Shown here: positions 1 through 9,085 of the stretch, in pieces
Layout: each line of letters begins with the position of its first letter
How positions within the stretch are numbered: the stretch's first letter is position 1
NCBI RefSeq assembly: GCF_002222615.2
Contig: NZ_CP022412.2
Coordinates: forward strand, 2,170,001-2,234,000
Source of the DNA: Bacteroides caccae
GTDB taxonomy: Bacteria; Bacteroidota; Bacteroidia; Bacteroidales; Bacteroidaceae
Length of the DNA: 64,000 nt
Reading direction: 5' to 3'
Notes under the pieces: model-generated
What the model saw: the letters and a program-made list of their open reading frames with translations, nothing else
Told to the model about the DNA's origin: nothing
Database searches by the model: none
Program-made: the position numbers and the translations under genes

Positions 1-1
1 A

Positions 2-622
2 TTTGGTAAATACATGTTACCGATAGAATTGTCCGAATGTAGTATGCCTACATTTGACATTAAAGAAGGGACAAATACTTATCTGGCTGGTATCGTATAT
101 CAGAAGCATATTGATATAACAGAATTAGAAGAGATCAAACTGACAGAAAGCATGATCTCCAGCAATGCGAGAACTGAAGATTTTGAATCATTGGATCCAC
201 GTACGCAACTTGTCAATATCATTGATGGAGATATCAATACCTCCTTCCATTCGTATTGGGCATTTCATGGTTATCCTAGTGATTTCTCGGAATTCCCATA
301 TATACAGGTTGAATTGCCTCATGTGTATAGTGGTTTTAAATTTAGCTATATCACTAGAACCGCCGCTAATGGTTCTAACAATGGTAATGCAAATCCGCAA
401 GAGCTCAATATTTATACAAGTGAGAATGGAATAGACTTTACTTTATTGAAAACTTTAAGTGATGATCTGCCATTGTCAGAAATGGGAGCTACTTATGAAT
501 CGGAACTTATGGTGCCAATGTCTGGTTCGTTCAGATATCTGCGTATTGAATCGACTCATTCTAAAGAGTCAATACTGAATGCTATAGCTATTGCCGAGTT
601 AAATTTATGGGTTGCGGAATAA
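2..622 (+). CDS. C-terminal part of an F5/8 type C domain surface protein (5' end outside window)
   Basis: The reading frame is open from the first base of the window (codons from position 2), so this is the last ~206 codons of a longer protein; the ATG at 14 is unlikely to be the true start. Residues ~70-200 look like an F5/8 type C (discoidin-like) beta-sandwich, with a NIIDGDINTSFHS segment and a C-terminal strand ending AIAELNLWV, a usual ending for such domains. In Bacteroides loci, proteins with this C-terminal domain often follow susD and are surface glycan-binding proteins. It lies 31 bp upstream of the M60 peptidase gene and probably shares its operon. Function is inferred from domain type only. 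Confidence 0.7.
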   Translation, partial: FGKYMLPIELSECSMPTFDIKEGTNTYLAGIVYQKHIDITELEEIKLTESMISSNARTEDFESLDPRTQLVNIIDGDINTSFHSYWAFHGYPSDFSEFPYIQVELPHVYSGFKFSYITRTAANGSNNGNANPQELNIYTSENGIDFTLLKTLSDDLPLSEMGATYESELMVPMSGSFRYLRIESTHSKESILNAIAIAELNLWVAE

Positions 623-653
623 ATCAAATAATATACTTATAAATTAAAAATGT

Positions 654-3512
654 ATGGATAAACAAGATATACAAAGAATCAAAAGCTTAATTTTGGTTAT
701 GCTTATATGCTGCATGCCAGTCTTCTGTGGATGCAATGATGAAGATGAAAATCATTCTATACCTCAATTGGAAATAGCGGAAGAATTTCTAATACAGGAT
801 TTCGATAACAAAAAACATGATATCGAAATACCGGTAATTACCAATTTATCCAAGGATGAATGGCGTATTACATCTTCTGCCCCAAACTGGTGTATGGCGA
901 CGAAAGTTATTGACGAAAACATGGTGCGTCTGTATATTCCTGCCAGTGAAGAACCAGAGGTCAGAGAAGCAGTAGTAAAAGTTGTTTCGACAGTCAAAGA
1001 ATATACTATCAAGGTTCGGCAACTAGGATATGGTCCGGCAATTTTGGTTACTCCGCTTACTGCCACTACATTGTCTGCCGACGGTGGAGATGTGAGACTT
1101 AAAATTACATCTAATATAGATTATAAGGTCAATATACCAGAAGTCTGTGATTGGTTGAACGAGACGACTGTTCCTGATACACGTGCCCTGAGTAGTAAAG
1201 AACATACTTTCCATATTGATAATTATGCGATGTACGGAGAGGTGCGTTCTGCTTCTATTCATTTTGATAATGAGAAATATGAAGGCGTAGCGGCTGAATG
1301 TGTTATTCAACAAAAACCGTTGGAACCTAATACCGATGATGTTGAACCGGGCGGAGATGTTATGTTCAAACCTACCGGTGGAACTGCCAGTCAGTATCAA
1401 CCGGGACAAGAAATAGAAAAATGTTGGGATGGACTTGGTGGAAATAATTTTTATCATAGTCCTTGGGCTGCGGGAGCCACGAAATTCCCTGTCATTCTTG
1501 AGTTTGATTTTGACGGAACACATACATTGGATTATTTTGTTTATACTCCGCGAAGTACCGGAGGAGGTCATTGGGGGACATTTGACCTGTATTATGCAAC
1601 ACAAGACACACCTGAATATATTCTTCTGGGTTCATACGATTTCAAGAAGTCAACTTCGCAAACTAAACTTGCTATGGGTAAACCATTAGCAAAGATCACT
1701 AAATTAAAGGTTGTAATTAATACCGCAAAAGATGATTATGTGAACTGTGAAGAAATCGAATTTTATGAGATGAAATCAGGCTTGAGTGAACAAGAGAAAC
1801 AGCTGTTAAGTGTATTTACAGATCTCACTTGTAGCGAAGTGCGTCCGGAGGCAACTATGCAACAAATTCAAGCATTGCCCGGCTATTTTATCAATATAGC
1901 TATGCAACTGAAAAACGGCACTTATGATACTTGGGAAAAGAAATTCCGAATTCAGGAATACAAACCTTATAGTACTCCTAATAATTGGGCTGATAAACTG
2001 TATATGAAATCATACACTGATTTGGATAATCCTACTGGTATCTATGTAAATTCAGGTGATGAATTAATAGTCATGGTAGGAGAAACTTATGGGAATACTA
2101 TTAGTTTACAAGCGATTCGATCCTCCAATTTGAGTGGAGACAAATACATGTTGAATGAAGGTATCAACAAACTCCAAATGAAGGGTGATGGTATGTTGTT
2201 TGTTATGTATAACACCGAACTAACTTCGGAGAATGCGAAACCTGTAAAGATTCATATACCATTGACTTCCGGTACAGTTAGCGGTTATTTTGATTTGGAA
2301 AGGGATAAGACCGATGCAGTTTACACAGAACTTCTTCAAAAGGCGACCTATGAATATTTTCTTATTAAAGGAAATGAAATGTTACTGAATTTTCATCGTA
2401 CCAAGTTACTTCAGTGGCAGCCGAATTCTATAGTTGAGTATATCACTATGTTTGATCATTTTGTGAACTGGCAATACGAACTATTAGGCTTGGAGGATAT
2501 TCGTCCTGCATTGTTCAATAATCATGTGAATGGTTCTTCGATCAATGATGATAGTTATATGTGGGCCGGTAACGGACAAATAGGTTTCGGGATTAATGCA
2601 TTGGACGAATTTATGCCTACTGAAAAGTTATATACCGAACGACGCTGCTGGGGCCCTGCCCATGAAATCGGTCACCTTCACCAGGGAGCTATTGCCTGGA
2701 CCGGTTGTTTTGAGTCATCCAATAACCTCTTTTCAAATTATGTACTTTATAAGATAGGGAGAGAATGTTCAAACGGAGCTCCGTTGAGCGTATTGGCAGA
2801 CAGGAAACTGAATAACCGTCCTTTCTGTAATTTCCTTGGCGATCCCAAGAAGGAAGATACGGAAATTCATATGCGTATATACTGGCAATTATGGCTTTAT
2901 TTCCACCGATGTGGTATCAAATCCGATTTCTACCCGGAATTATTCAAGAAATTGCGTAATAATAGAAACTTGAATAATATCCCTGTAGGAGAGCGCCAAA
3001 TGCTATTTGTGAAATATGCCAGTGACATAGCTCAAAAGAATTTGGCAGATTTCTTTGATATGTGGGGATTTATGACTCCGGTAGATGAAACTATCGAACA
3101 ATATGGGTCAAATCGCTATACTGTCACCAATGCAATGATTGCAGAAACTAGAGAATACACTTCCAAATATCCGAATCCTCAACCTTTCTACTATATTGAA
3201 GATCGGAAAGACGGAGATGCAGGTTTGGAAAGTCTGGGACTGACTGGTAAAATAGGGGATGTAGGTCACTATACTCAGTTTAAAGAGAATCAAAAGATAA
3301 CCAAGACCCCGACTTATAGTGCCAGTGGACAGCAAGTAACCATAATTAACGGTAATGAAGCGGTAGCTTTTGAAATCTGGAAAGACGGAAAACGAAAATA
3401 CTTCTCTAACTTCCTGAAGTTCACTTTACCCGACGAACTTCCTGTCAGCCAATGTACTATCAGAGCCGTACAAGCAGACGGTAAACTGATAACTGTTGAA
3501 CGTTCCAAATAA
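654..3512 (+). CDS. M60-family (enhancin-like) metallopeptidase lipoprotein with BACON and F5/8 domains
   Basis: This is a 952-aa predicted surface lipoprotein: an N-terminal hydrophobic stretch ends in a lipobox at Cys26 (VFCGC) followed by acidic residues. Two BACON-like domains (~60-130 and ~140-225) lead into an F5/8 type C-like domain (~240-375), then the catalytic region. The gluzincin signature HEIGH is at 670-674, with a downstream Glu687 as likely third zinc ligand, matching the M60 pattern HExxHx(8-28)E. Known M60 enzymes of gut Bacteroides cleave O-glycosylated mucin-type proteins, with accessory domains binding the glycan. Following genes encode GH3, GH43 and GH29 enzymes, which fits glycoprotein breakdown. 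Substrate is inferred. Confidence 0.88.
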   Translation: MDKQDIQRIKSLILVMLICCMPVFCGCNDEDENHSIPQLEIAEEFLIQDFDNKKHDIEIPVITNLSKDEWRITSSAPNWCMATKVIDENMVRLYIPASEEPEVREAVVKVVSTVKEYTIKVRQLGYGPAILVTPLTATTLSADGGDVRLKITSNIDYKVNIPEVCDWLNETTVPDTRALSSKEHTFHIDNYAMYGEVRSASIHFDNEKYEGVAAECVIQQKPLEPNTDDVEPGGDVMFKPTGGTASQYQPGQEIEKCWDGLGGNNFYHSPWAAGATKFPVILEFDFDGTHTLDYFVYTPRSTGGGHWGTFDLYYATQDTPEYILLGSYDFKKSTSQTKLAMGKPLAKITKLKVVINTAKDDYVNCEEIEFYEMKSGLSEQEKQLLSVFTDLTCSEVRPEATMQQIQALPGYFINIAMQLKNGTYDTWEKKFRIQEYKPYSTPNNWADKLYMKSYTDLDNPTGIYVNSGDELIVMVGETYGNTISLQAIRSSNLSGDKYMLNEGINKLQMKGDGMLFVMYNTELTSENAKPVKIHIPLTSGTVSGYFDLERDKTDAVYTELLQKATYEYFLIKGNEMLLNFHRTKLLQWQPNSIVEYITMFDHFVNWQYELLGLEDIRPALFNNHVNGSSINDDSYMWAGNGQIGFGINALDEFMPTEKLYTERRCWGPAHEIGHLHQGAIAWTGCFESSNNLFSNYVLYKIGRECSNGAPLSVLADRKLNNRPFCNFLGDPKKEDTEIHMRIYWQLWLYFHRCGIKSDFYPELFKKLRNNRNLNNIPVGERQMLFVKYASDIAQKNLADFFDMWGFMTPVDETIEQYGSNRYTVTNAMIAETREYTSKYPNPQPFYYIEDRKDGDAGLESLGLTGKIGDVGHYTQFKENQKITKTPTYSASGQQVTIINGNEAVAFEIWKDGKRKYFSNFLKFTLPDELPVSQCTIRAVQADGKLITVERSK

Positions 3513-3526
3513 AATGTATATAAGTA

Positions 3527-5230
3527 ATGATTATCAGATGTTTATTAATGCTTTGGATTACTGTGCTCGTCACTGGGTGCACACTGAAAGATGAAGAACA
3601 AATTATCACCGAGGCGTGGCATTCCGGAGAAACTCTACCTGTCGAAATCGGGAAGAAATATCCTCCTGCTCCCATTGCCATGACGATAGATAAAGGATAT
3701 AATGTCCTTATTGATCTTTCGCATCAATGTTCGTTCAATTTCATGTGGGGATTGCCGGATATGTTACACCAGAAAGGATTTCGTAGTGTATCGTCACAAG
3801 CCTCACTCGGTAGTGTCCTGGATGAGAAGGGGGTGTCCCGTATCCGTATTCCATATGATCCGGAACGTAAGATTTATCCTTTTGCCTGGTATCCTAATTT
3901 TAGATATAACGTAATCATTACTTTTCAGAATGACCCTTCTGCTCCGGTTTATACGGAGCAGGAGTGTCTCTTGCTCAAAGATTTTGTATCTGAGGGAGGT
4001 AGCTTGATTATTCTGGCTGATCCTGTAAAAGCAGAACAGGTCGATAATTGGTCTCTGAACCGGTTGCTCAAGAGTTTTGATGCAAGTTATACCAAAGATT
4101 ATCAGAACTATAAGAATCGTCGGCATATTGGTCTGGCTCTTTCAGAACAGTGGATACCTTGGGAAATGGGGAGTGACAGTTTGCCTATCCGCGCTTACCG
4201 TGAATATGGTAAGGGACGTATAGCAGTCGGTACGGCTTTAGATGATTTTCTAAGTAATGGAGAAGCGGGAAGTGCTTTTGTTGACCAAATAATGGACTGG
4301 TTATGTGAGAAACAAGTTCCGGTGGGAGGAGAGCCTCGTTTGCCCCAAACAATGGGTGGTGGCGGAGCTATCTATCCGGAATTGGAAAGTGTTATTAATG
4401 GTATGGTCACTTATTATGCGCCTACTGTTAACCATACTCTTCTTGAATGTATAAAAAAAGAATTCTTTAAGATAAACGATACATTGTTGCAGTGGTATCC
4501 GTCTCGGCAAACTGAGGAACCGATGTTTCTCGTTCTCTCTGCCGGAAGTGGAGGAGGCTGGGCTGTCAACAGTTTCTTTCCTAAGGAGAATGGTATTATT
4601 AGTCAAGATTCAGCCAGTCTGATTTCTATTTATGGACATGAACTGGCGCATACACTGGCAGGCCCGGTCAACGAGAAAGGACAAGCGGCTGGTGATGTAC
4701 CTTTTGGAAATCAGGGAGAAGCACATGCCGGTTGGTTTCAGGGAAAAGTAGAGGCACTTTACAATGAGGAACTCCGGCAACATGCGAATAAAAAGTGCGA
4801 AGATTTCTTCCGTTCTTCCGAATTTGATAAACTAGACTTAAAAAGATATACAAATGACGGAGAGTATGCCAAGCAATTTTCTTACGGGGCAGGCTGGTAT
4901 AAACTTTGGTATATCTGGCAACGTTTGGACGACACATATGGAAATACTTGGTATGCCCGGTGGAAACATATCCAGTATACCCGTTGGAAAAACGATCCGA
5001 TGCGACTTCTGACTTGGGAAGAGATGATAGAGGACATGAGTCTTGCAACAGGACACGATCTATTTCCCTTTTTCATATCTTTAAATACAAGTCTGGAACG
5101 TCGTGAAATGGGTGAAGTTATTTATGAAGGTAAGAAAGTGAAACTATCCGGAGCAGTTATCCCGATAATAGAACCGGGTAATGTATGCCTGAACCCAATC
5201 GAAAATTATAAAACGATAAAATTTGAATAA
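3527..5230 (+). CDS. HExxH metallopeptidase-like lipoprotein with N-terminal amidotransferase-fold-like domain
   Basis: A 567-aa predicted lipoprotein with lipobox Cys18 (LVTGC). A zinc-peptidase motif HELAH occurs at 371-375; Glu398 in GEAHAGWF is a plausible third ligand, although Glu383 is also possible. The N-terminal ~55-200 region (LIDLSHQCSFNF, then a GGSLIILADP strand) resembles DUF4350/class-I amidotransferase-like folds often placed before peptidases, where they bind rather than catalyse. It starts 14 bp after the M60 gene and ends 2 bp before the GH3 gene, so the three are almost certainly cotranscribed. It may be a divergent M60-clade enzyme working on the same glycoprotein; I cannot assign it to a named family with certainty. 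Confidence 0.7.
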   Translation: MIIRCLLMLWITVLVTGCTLKDEEQIITEAWHSGETLPVEIGKKYPPAPIAMTIDKGYNVLIDLSHQCSFNFMWGLPDMLHQKGFRSVSSQASLGSVLDEKGVSRIRIPYDPERKIYPFAWYPNFRYNVIITFQNDPSAPVYTEQECLLLKDFVSEGGSLIILADPVKAEQVDNWSLNRLLKSFDASYTKDYQNYKNRRHIGLALSEQWIPWEMGSDSLPIRAYREYGKGRIAVGTALDDFLSNGEAGSAFVDQIMDWLCEKQVPVGGEPRLPQTMGGGGAIYPELESVINGMVTYYAPTVNHTLLECIKKEFFKINDTLLQWYPSRQTEEPMFLVLSAGSGGGWAVNSFFPKENGIISQDSASLISIYGHELAHTLAGPVNEKGQAAGDVPFGNQGEAHAGWFQGKVEALYNEELRQHANKKCEDFFRSSEFDKLDLKRYTNDGEYAKQFSYGAGWYKLWYIWQRLDDTYGNTWYARWKHIQYTRWKNDPMRLLTWEEMIEDMSLATGHDLFPFFISLNTSLERREMGEVIYEGKKVKLSGAVIPIIEPGNVCLNPIENYKTIKFE

Positions 5231-5232
5231 AC

Positions 5233-7539
5233 ATGAAGAAATTGATTTTATATACTTTAATTTTGCTTCTTATGTCTTGTCGGTCTACACAAGAGGTAGA
5301 CACTTCCGTTTATATGGATGCCAAACAACCTGTAGACAAAAGAGTGGAAGCATTGCTTGCGCAGATGACATTGGAGGAAAAGGTTGGGCAAATGGATATG
5401 GTTACCGTATGGGATAAAGAGGCCATATTTAAGAATGGATATTATGATTTCGGTGCATGGCTGGCGGATTTGGAGCCTGAAGAATGCAATCAACTACAAA
5501 AACTGTCCGAACAAACCCGTCTGAAGATTCCTTATCTTATAGGCATGGACGCGGCACATGGATATGCAATGCTTACGGGCAGAACGATTTTCCCGACTTC
5601 CATAAGCATGGCCGCTACTTTCAACCGGGAATTAATTTATCGCACGACTTCGAAGGCCGGTGAAGAAATCCGTTCCTCCGGTATACATTGGGCATTTGCT
5701 CCTTGTATAGATATCGTTCAGGATGCCCGTTGGGGAAGGACCGGTGAAACCTATGGCGAAGATCCTTTCCTGACAAGCGAATTGGTTAAAGAGGCTATAC
5801 GGGGGTACCAGGGCAATGAAAATCCTTTTAAGAAAGTGGCTGTTTCAGTCAAACATCTGGTGGGGGGAGGTGCATCTGTCGGAGGATGTAATCATGCTAG
5901 CGCCGAACTGTCTGAACGGGCACTCCGTTCGTATTTTCTGCCTCCCTTCAAGGCAGCCATAGAGGCCGGATGTATGACTATTATGCCCGGACATAATGAT
6001 ATTGCAGGAGTGCCGGTGCATGCGTCCAAGTGGTTGTTGACTGATATAATCAAGCAGGAGTATGGCTTTAAAGGCTTTTTTATCAGTGATATGGGAGATG
6101 TGGAGAATTTGGCTACTTCTTTGCATCAGATAGCTGAAAATCAGAAAGAGGCTGTTTGCAAGTCGGTCAATGCCGGTTTGGATATGCATATGTATTCTGC
6201 TGATTCGGCACGCTTTGTAAGTCCGCTCGTAGAGTTAGTCAGGGAAAAGAAAGTATCTTCCCGGCGTATTGATGATGCTGTTAGAAGAATCTTGAAGATT
6301 AAATTCGAGCTGGGATTGTTTGAGAAGCGTTATGTATCTCCTGAAGAAGATAGTTATGGTAGCAAAGAGAACAAAGCATTAGCTTTGGAAGCTGCTAGAG
6401 AAGCCATTGTCTTGCTTAAAAATGACCGGCAAATCCTGCCTCTTGACAGGACTAAATACAAGAAGATTTTAGTTACCGGACCGAATGCTGACAATCAAAG
6501 TATTTTGGGTGACTGGTCTATCTTTCAACCGGATGACCACGTAACTACTATTCTGGAGGGTATTCAGGCGGCAGCCTCTCCCGAGCAGTCGATCTTATAC
6601 AGCAATAGCGGACGGATTAAGGCAAAGAAATCTGATCTGTCGGTAAATACTACCGATCCTGCTATTCAGAAGAAGCTGATAACCGAAGGCGGCGGCATCT
6701 CTGATTACAGTATTGATGATGCTGTCCGAAAGGCCCGGCAGTCCGATTTGGCAATTGTTGCAATTGGAGGATATGGAATACGTTCGGAATGGGGATTAAG
6801 AACTTATGGAGAATCGGCGGACCGTCCTTCAATAGATTTCTACGGACGACAGTTGGAGCTGGTCCAAGCAATACATGCCACTGGTACTCCCGTAGTTATC
6901 GTCATTGTAAATGGCAAACCTCTAAATAACGAATGGATAACCAAAAACATCCCAACCATAGTAGATGTGTGGGAACCGGGAATGTATGGTGGACAAGCTT
7001 TAGCTGAAATATTATTTGGAGAAGTGAATCCTTCGGGCAAATTGCCAATTACCATTCCCAAACATGCCGGTCAAATCCCAATGTATTATTATCAAAGACC
7101 TTCCAGATATTGGACGGGTTATGGTTTGGGTTCTTCCAGAGAAGATGAAAAACCTGCATTTTGTTTCGGTCATGGATTAAGCTATACGAGTTATGAATAT
7201 TCAGGATTGAAAATCGACAGTGTCATTCCTCAAACTCAGGATATTGAATTTACATTTACTGTTAAGAATACGGGAAATATGGCAGGAAAAGAAACCGCTT
7301 TAGTATTTATACGTGATTGTGTTTCTAGTGTTGTAACGCCTGTTGCCTGCCTAAAAGGTTTTGAGAAAGTGAGTCTGAATCCGGGAGAATCTAAGGATAT
7401 TCGGATAGTCATTCCTTATTCCGATTTGGGACTTTGGAATGAAGATATGAAATATGTTGTCGAATCCGGGAAGTTCAACCTGATGATAGGTCGTTCGGTG
7501 GAGGATATACGGATCAAAAAAGACTTTTTTATAAAATAA
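5233..7539 (+). CDS. GH3 family beta-glycosidase lipoprotein
   Basis: A 768-aa glycoside hydrolase family 3 protein of usual length. The signal peptide ends in a lipobox at Cys16 (LLLMSC). The TIM-barrel domain carries the substrate-binding SVKHLVGGG segment (205-213) and the nucleophile region FFISDMGD with predicted catalytic Asp286. An alpha/beta sandwich follows (~390-620) and a fibronectin-III-like domain closes the protein (~670-745, with LNPGESKDIRI). Family members remove terminal beta-linked glucose, xylose or N-acetylglucosamine; specificity cannot be read here. The start lies 2 bp after the preceding stop, indicating one operon with the metallopeptidases. Confidence 0.93.
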   Translation: MKKLILYTLILLLMSCRSTQEVDTSVYMDAKQPVDKRVEALLAQMTLEEKVGQMDMVTVWDKEAIFKNGYYDFGAWLADLEPEECNQLQKLSEQTRLKIPYLIGMDAAHGYAMLTGRTIFPTSISMAATFNRELIYRTTSKAGEEIRSSGIHWAFAPCIDIVQDARWGRTGETYGEDPFLTSELVKEAIRGYQGNENPFKKVAVSVKHLVGGGASVGGCNHASAELSERALRSYFLPPFKAAIEAGCMTIMPGHNDIAGVPVHASKWLLTDIIKQEYGFKGFFISDMGDVENLATSLHQIAENQKEAVCKSVNAGLDMHMYSADSARFVSPLVELVREKKVSSRRIDDAVRRILKIKFELGLFEKRYVSPEEDSYGSKENKALALEAAREAIVLLKNDRQILPLDRTKYKKILVTGPNADNQSILGDWSIFQPDDHVTTILEGIQAAASPEQSILYSNSGRIKAKKSDLSVNTTDPAIQKKLITEGGGISDYSIDDAVRKARQSDLAIVAIGGYGIRSEWGLRTYGESADRPSIDFYGRQLELVQAIHATGTPVVIVIVNGKPLNNEWITKNIPTIVDVWEPGMYGGQALAEILFGEVNPSGKLPITIPKHAGQIPMYYYQRPSRYWTGYGLGSSREDEKPAFCFGHGLSYTSYEYSGLKIDSVIPQTQDIEFTFTVKNTGNMAGKETALVFIRDCVSSVVTPVACLKGFEKVSLNPGESKDIRIVIPYSDLGLWNEDMKYVVESGKFNLMIGRSVEDIRIKKDFFIK

Positions 7540-7581
7540 TCAAATGATACGTTAGAGTTAAAACTGAAAAAATATAGAATT

Positions 7582-9021
7582 ATGAGAAATAAGATACTGT
7601 TTTTTATACTCTTAACCTTTTGTTTGGGATTGTCGGCACAGCATCGCATGGTAAATACGGCTGTGACCGAACAAACAGGAAAGAAGGTTTCCAAATTACT
7701 TAAGACTAATCATCGAATGCTTAATCCTATTTCTCCTCCGGGCGTGTATATTGCCGATCCGGAGGCCAGGCAGATGCCTGATGGGCGTGTCTATGTATAT
7801 GGTTCGCGTGATGAGCCGACAAATGTCTGGTGTTCGCATACCTATGATGTGTTATCGACTTCTGATTTGATAAATTGGGATGTGGAACAGTTTTCTTTCG
7901 CTACAAAAGGTATAGGGAAGCAAGTCGACTATACCGACCAGTTGCTTTATGCTCCGGACTGTATCTATCACAACGGCAAATACTATTTATACTATTGCCT
8001 GACGAATGAAAAGGAAGATGAAGGTGTTGCCGTATCTTCTTCTCCTTATGGACCTTTTAAAGAGGGAAAAGCCATAGCCGGAATTCATGGAATTGATCCT
8101 TCGGTCTTTATAGATGATGACGGGCAAGCTTATTTATTCTGGGGACAAGCCAATGCCAAAGGAGCTAAACTGAGTAAGGATATGTTATCTATCGAAGGTG
8201 AAGTACATGAGAAACTGCTGACTTATAAAGAACATGCATTCAATGAAGGCAGTTCGGTCCGTAAACGGAATGGCATCTACTATTATGTATATGCCGGGCA
8301 CCAGCGTCACGGTGAATCTAATTGTGCTACCCTGAACTATGCTACGGCTACTTCTCCATTAGGTCCTTATACATATCGGGGAGTAATTATAGACAATTGG
8401 GGGAGTGACCGGAATTTAGTGAACAATCACGGTTCTATTGCTGAAATAGATGGGCAGTGGTATATCTTTTATCATCGGCCTACCCATGCTAGTTCATCTA
8501 TGCGTAAGGTTTGTATGGAACCCATTGTATTTAATCCGGACGGAACTATCAATGAAGTAGAAATGACCACTCAAGGTTGTGGGGGGCCTATTAATCCTTT
8601 ATTGCGTATGGATGCGGCGAGGGCTTGTCTTTTGTCGGGGCATACCACGGTAGTTGTTCGGCGTCCGGCACATAGCAATCCGGTAGAATATTTGTCGGCT
8701 ATACGGAATGGAGATTGTGCTTACTGGAAATATTTCGATTTTACAGGAATGGAGGTGAATTCTTTCATTTGCAAAACATGGGGAAAGAATGCTGCCGGTA
8801 CTATTGAAATCCGTTTGGATAAACCGGATGGAGAACTGATTGGTACTTGTGAGCTGCAACCGATGAATGGGGATGTTGCCTATTCCGTTCACCGGACAAA
8901 AGTGAAACCGGTGACCGGTGTTCATGCATTGGTGCTGGTGTTCAAGAACAATGATCCGTCTATGACCGGGCAGGATTTTATGAATCTGGAGTGGTTTATG
9001 TTTGAAAATCATGACCGCTAA
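7582..9021 (+). CDS. GH43-type glycosidase with C-terminal CBM6-like domain
   Basis: A 479-aa secreted protein with a cleavable signal peptide (cleavage near SAQ20). The five-bladed propeller of GH43 is recognisable from the three acidic residues in typical contexts: Asp59 in YIADPEARQ (base), Asp172 in GIDPSVFID (pKa modulator) and Glu222 in FNEGSSVRKRNG (acid). Residues ~350-479 form a beta-rich extension with KTWGKNAAGTIEIRLD, characteristic of CBM6-like modules. GH43 enzymes act on alpha-L-arabinosides, beta-xylosides or beta-galactosides. It sits 42 bp after the GH3 gene and 64 bp before the GH29 gene in the same direction. Exact substrate is not determined. Confidence 0.88.
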   Translation: MRNKILFFILLTFCLGLSAQHRMVNTAVTEQTGKKVSKLLKTNHRMLNPISPPGVYIADPEARQMPDGRVYVYGSRDEPTNVWCSHTYDVLSTSDLINWDVEQFSFATKGIGKQVDYTDQLLYAPDCIYHNGKYYLYYCLTNEKEDEGVAVSSSPYGPFKEGKAIAGIHGIDPSVFIDDDGQAYLFWGQANAKGAKLSKDMLSIEGEVHEKLLTYKEHAFNEGSSVRKRNGIYYYVYAGHQRHGESNCATLNYATATSPLGPYTYRGVIIDNWGSDRNLVNNHGSIAEIDGQWYIFYHRPTHASSSMRKVCMEPIVFNPDGTINEVEMTTQGCGGPINPLLRMDAARACLLSGHTTVVVRRPAHSNPVEYLSAIRNGDCAYWKYFDFTGMEVNSFICKTWGKNAAGTIEIRLDKPDGELIGTCELQPMNGDVAYSVHRTKVKPVTGVHALVLVFKNNDPSMTGQDFMNLEWFMFENHDR

Positions 9022-9085
9022 TTCAGATGTATGGGGTAAAACACCTCTTTGAATATAGAAAAATAACTTAAATAACCTCTATTAT

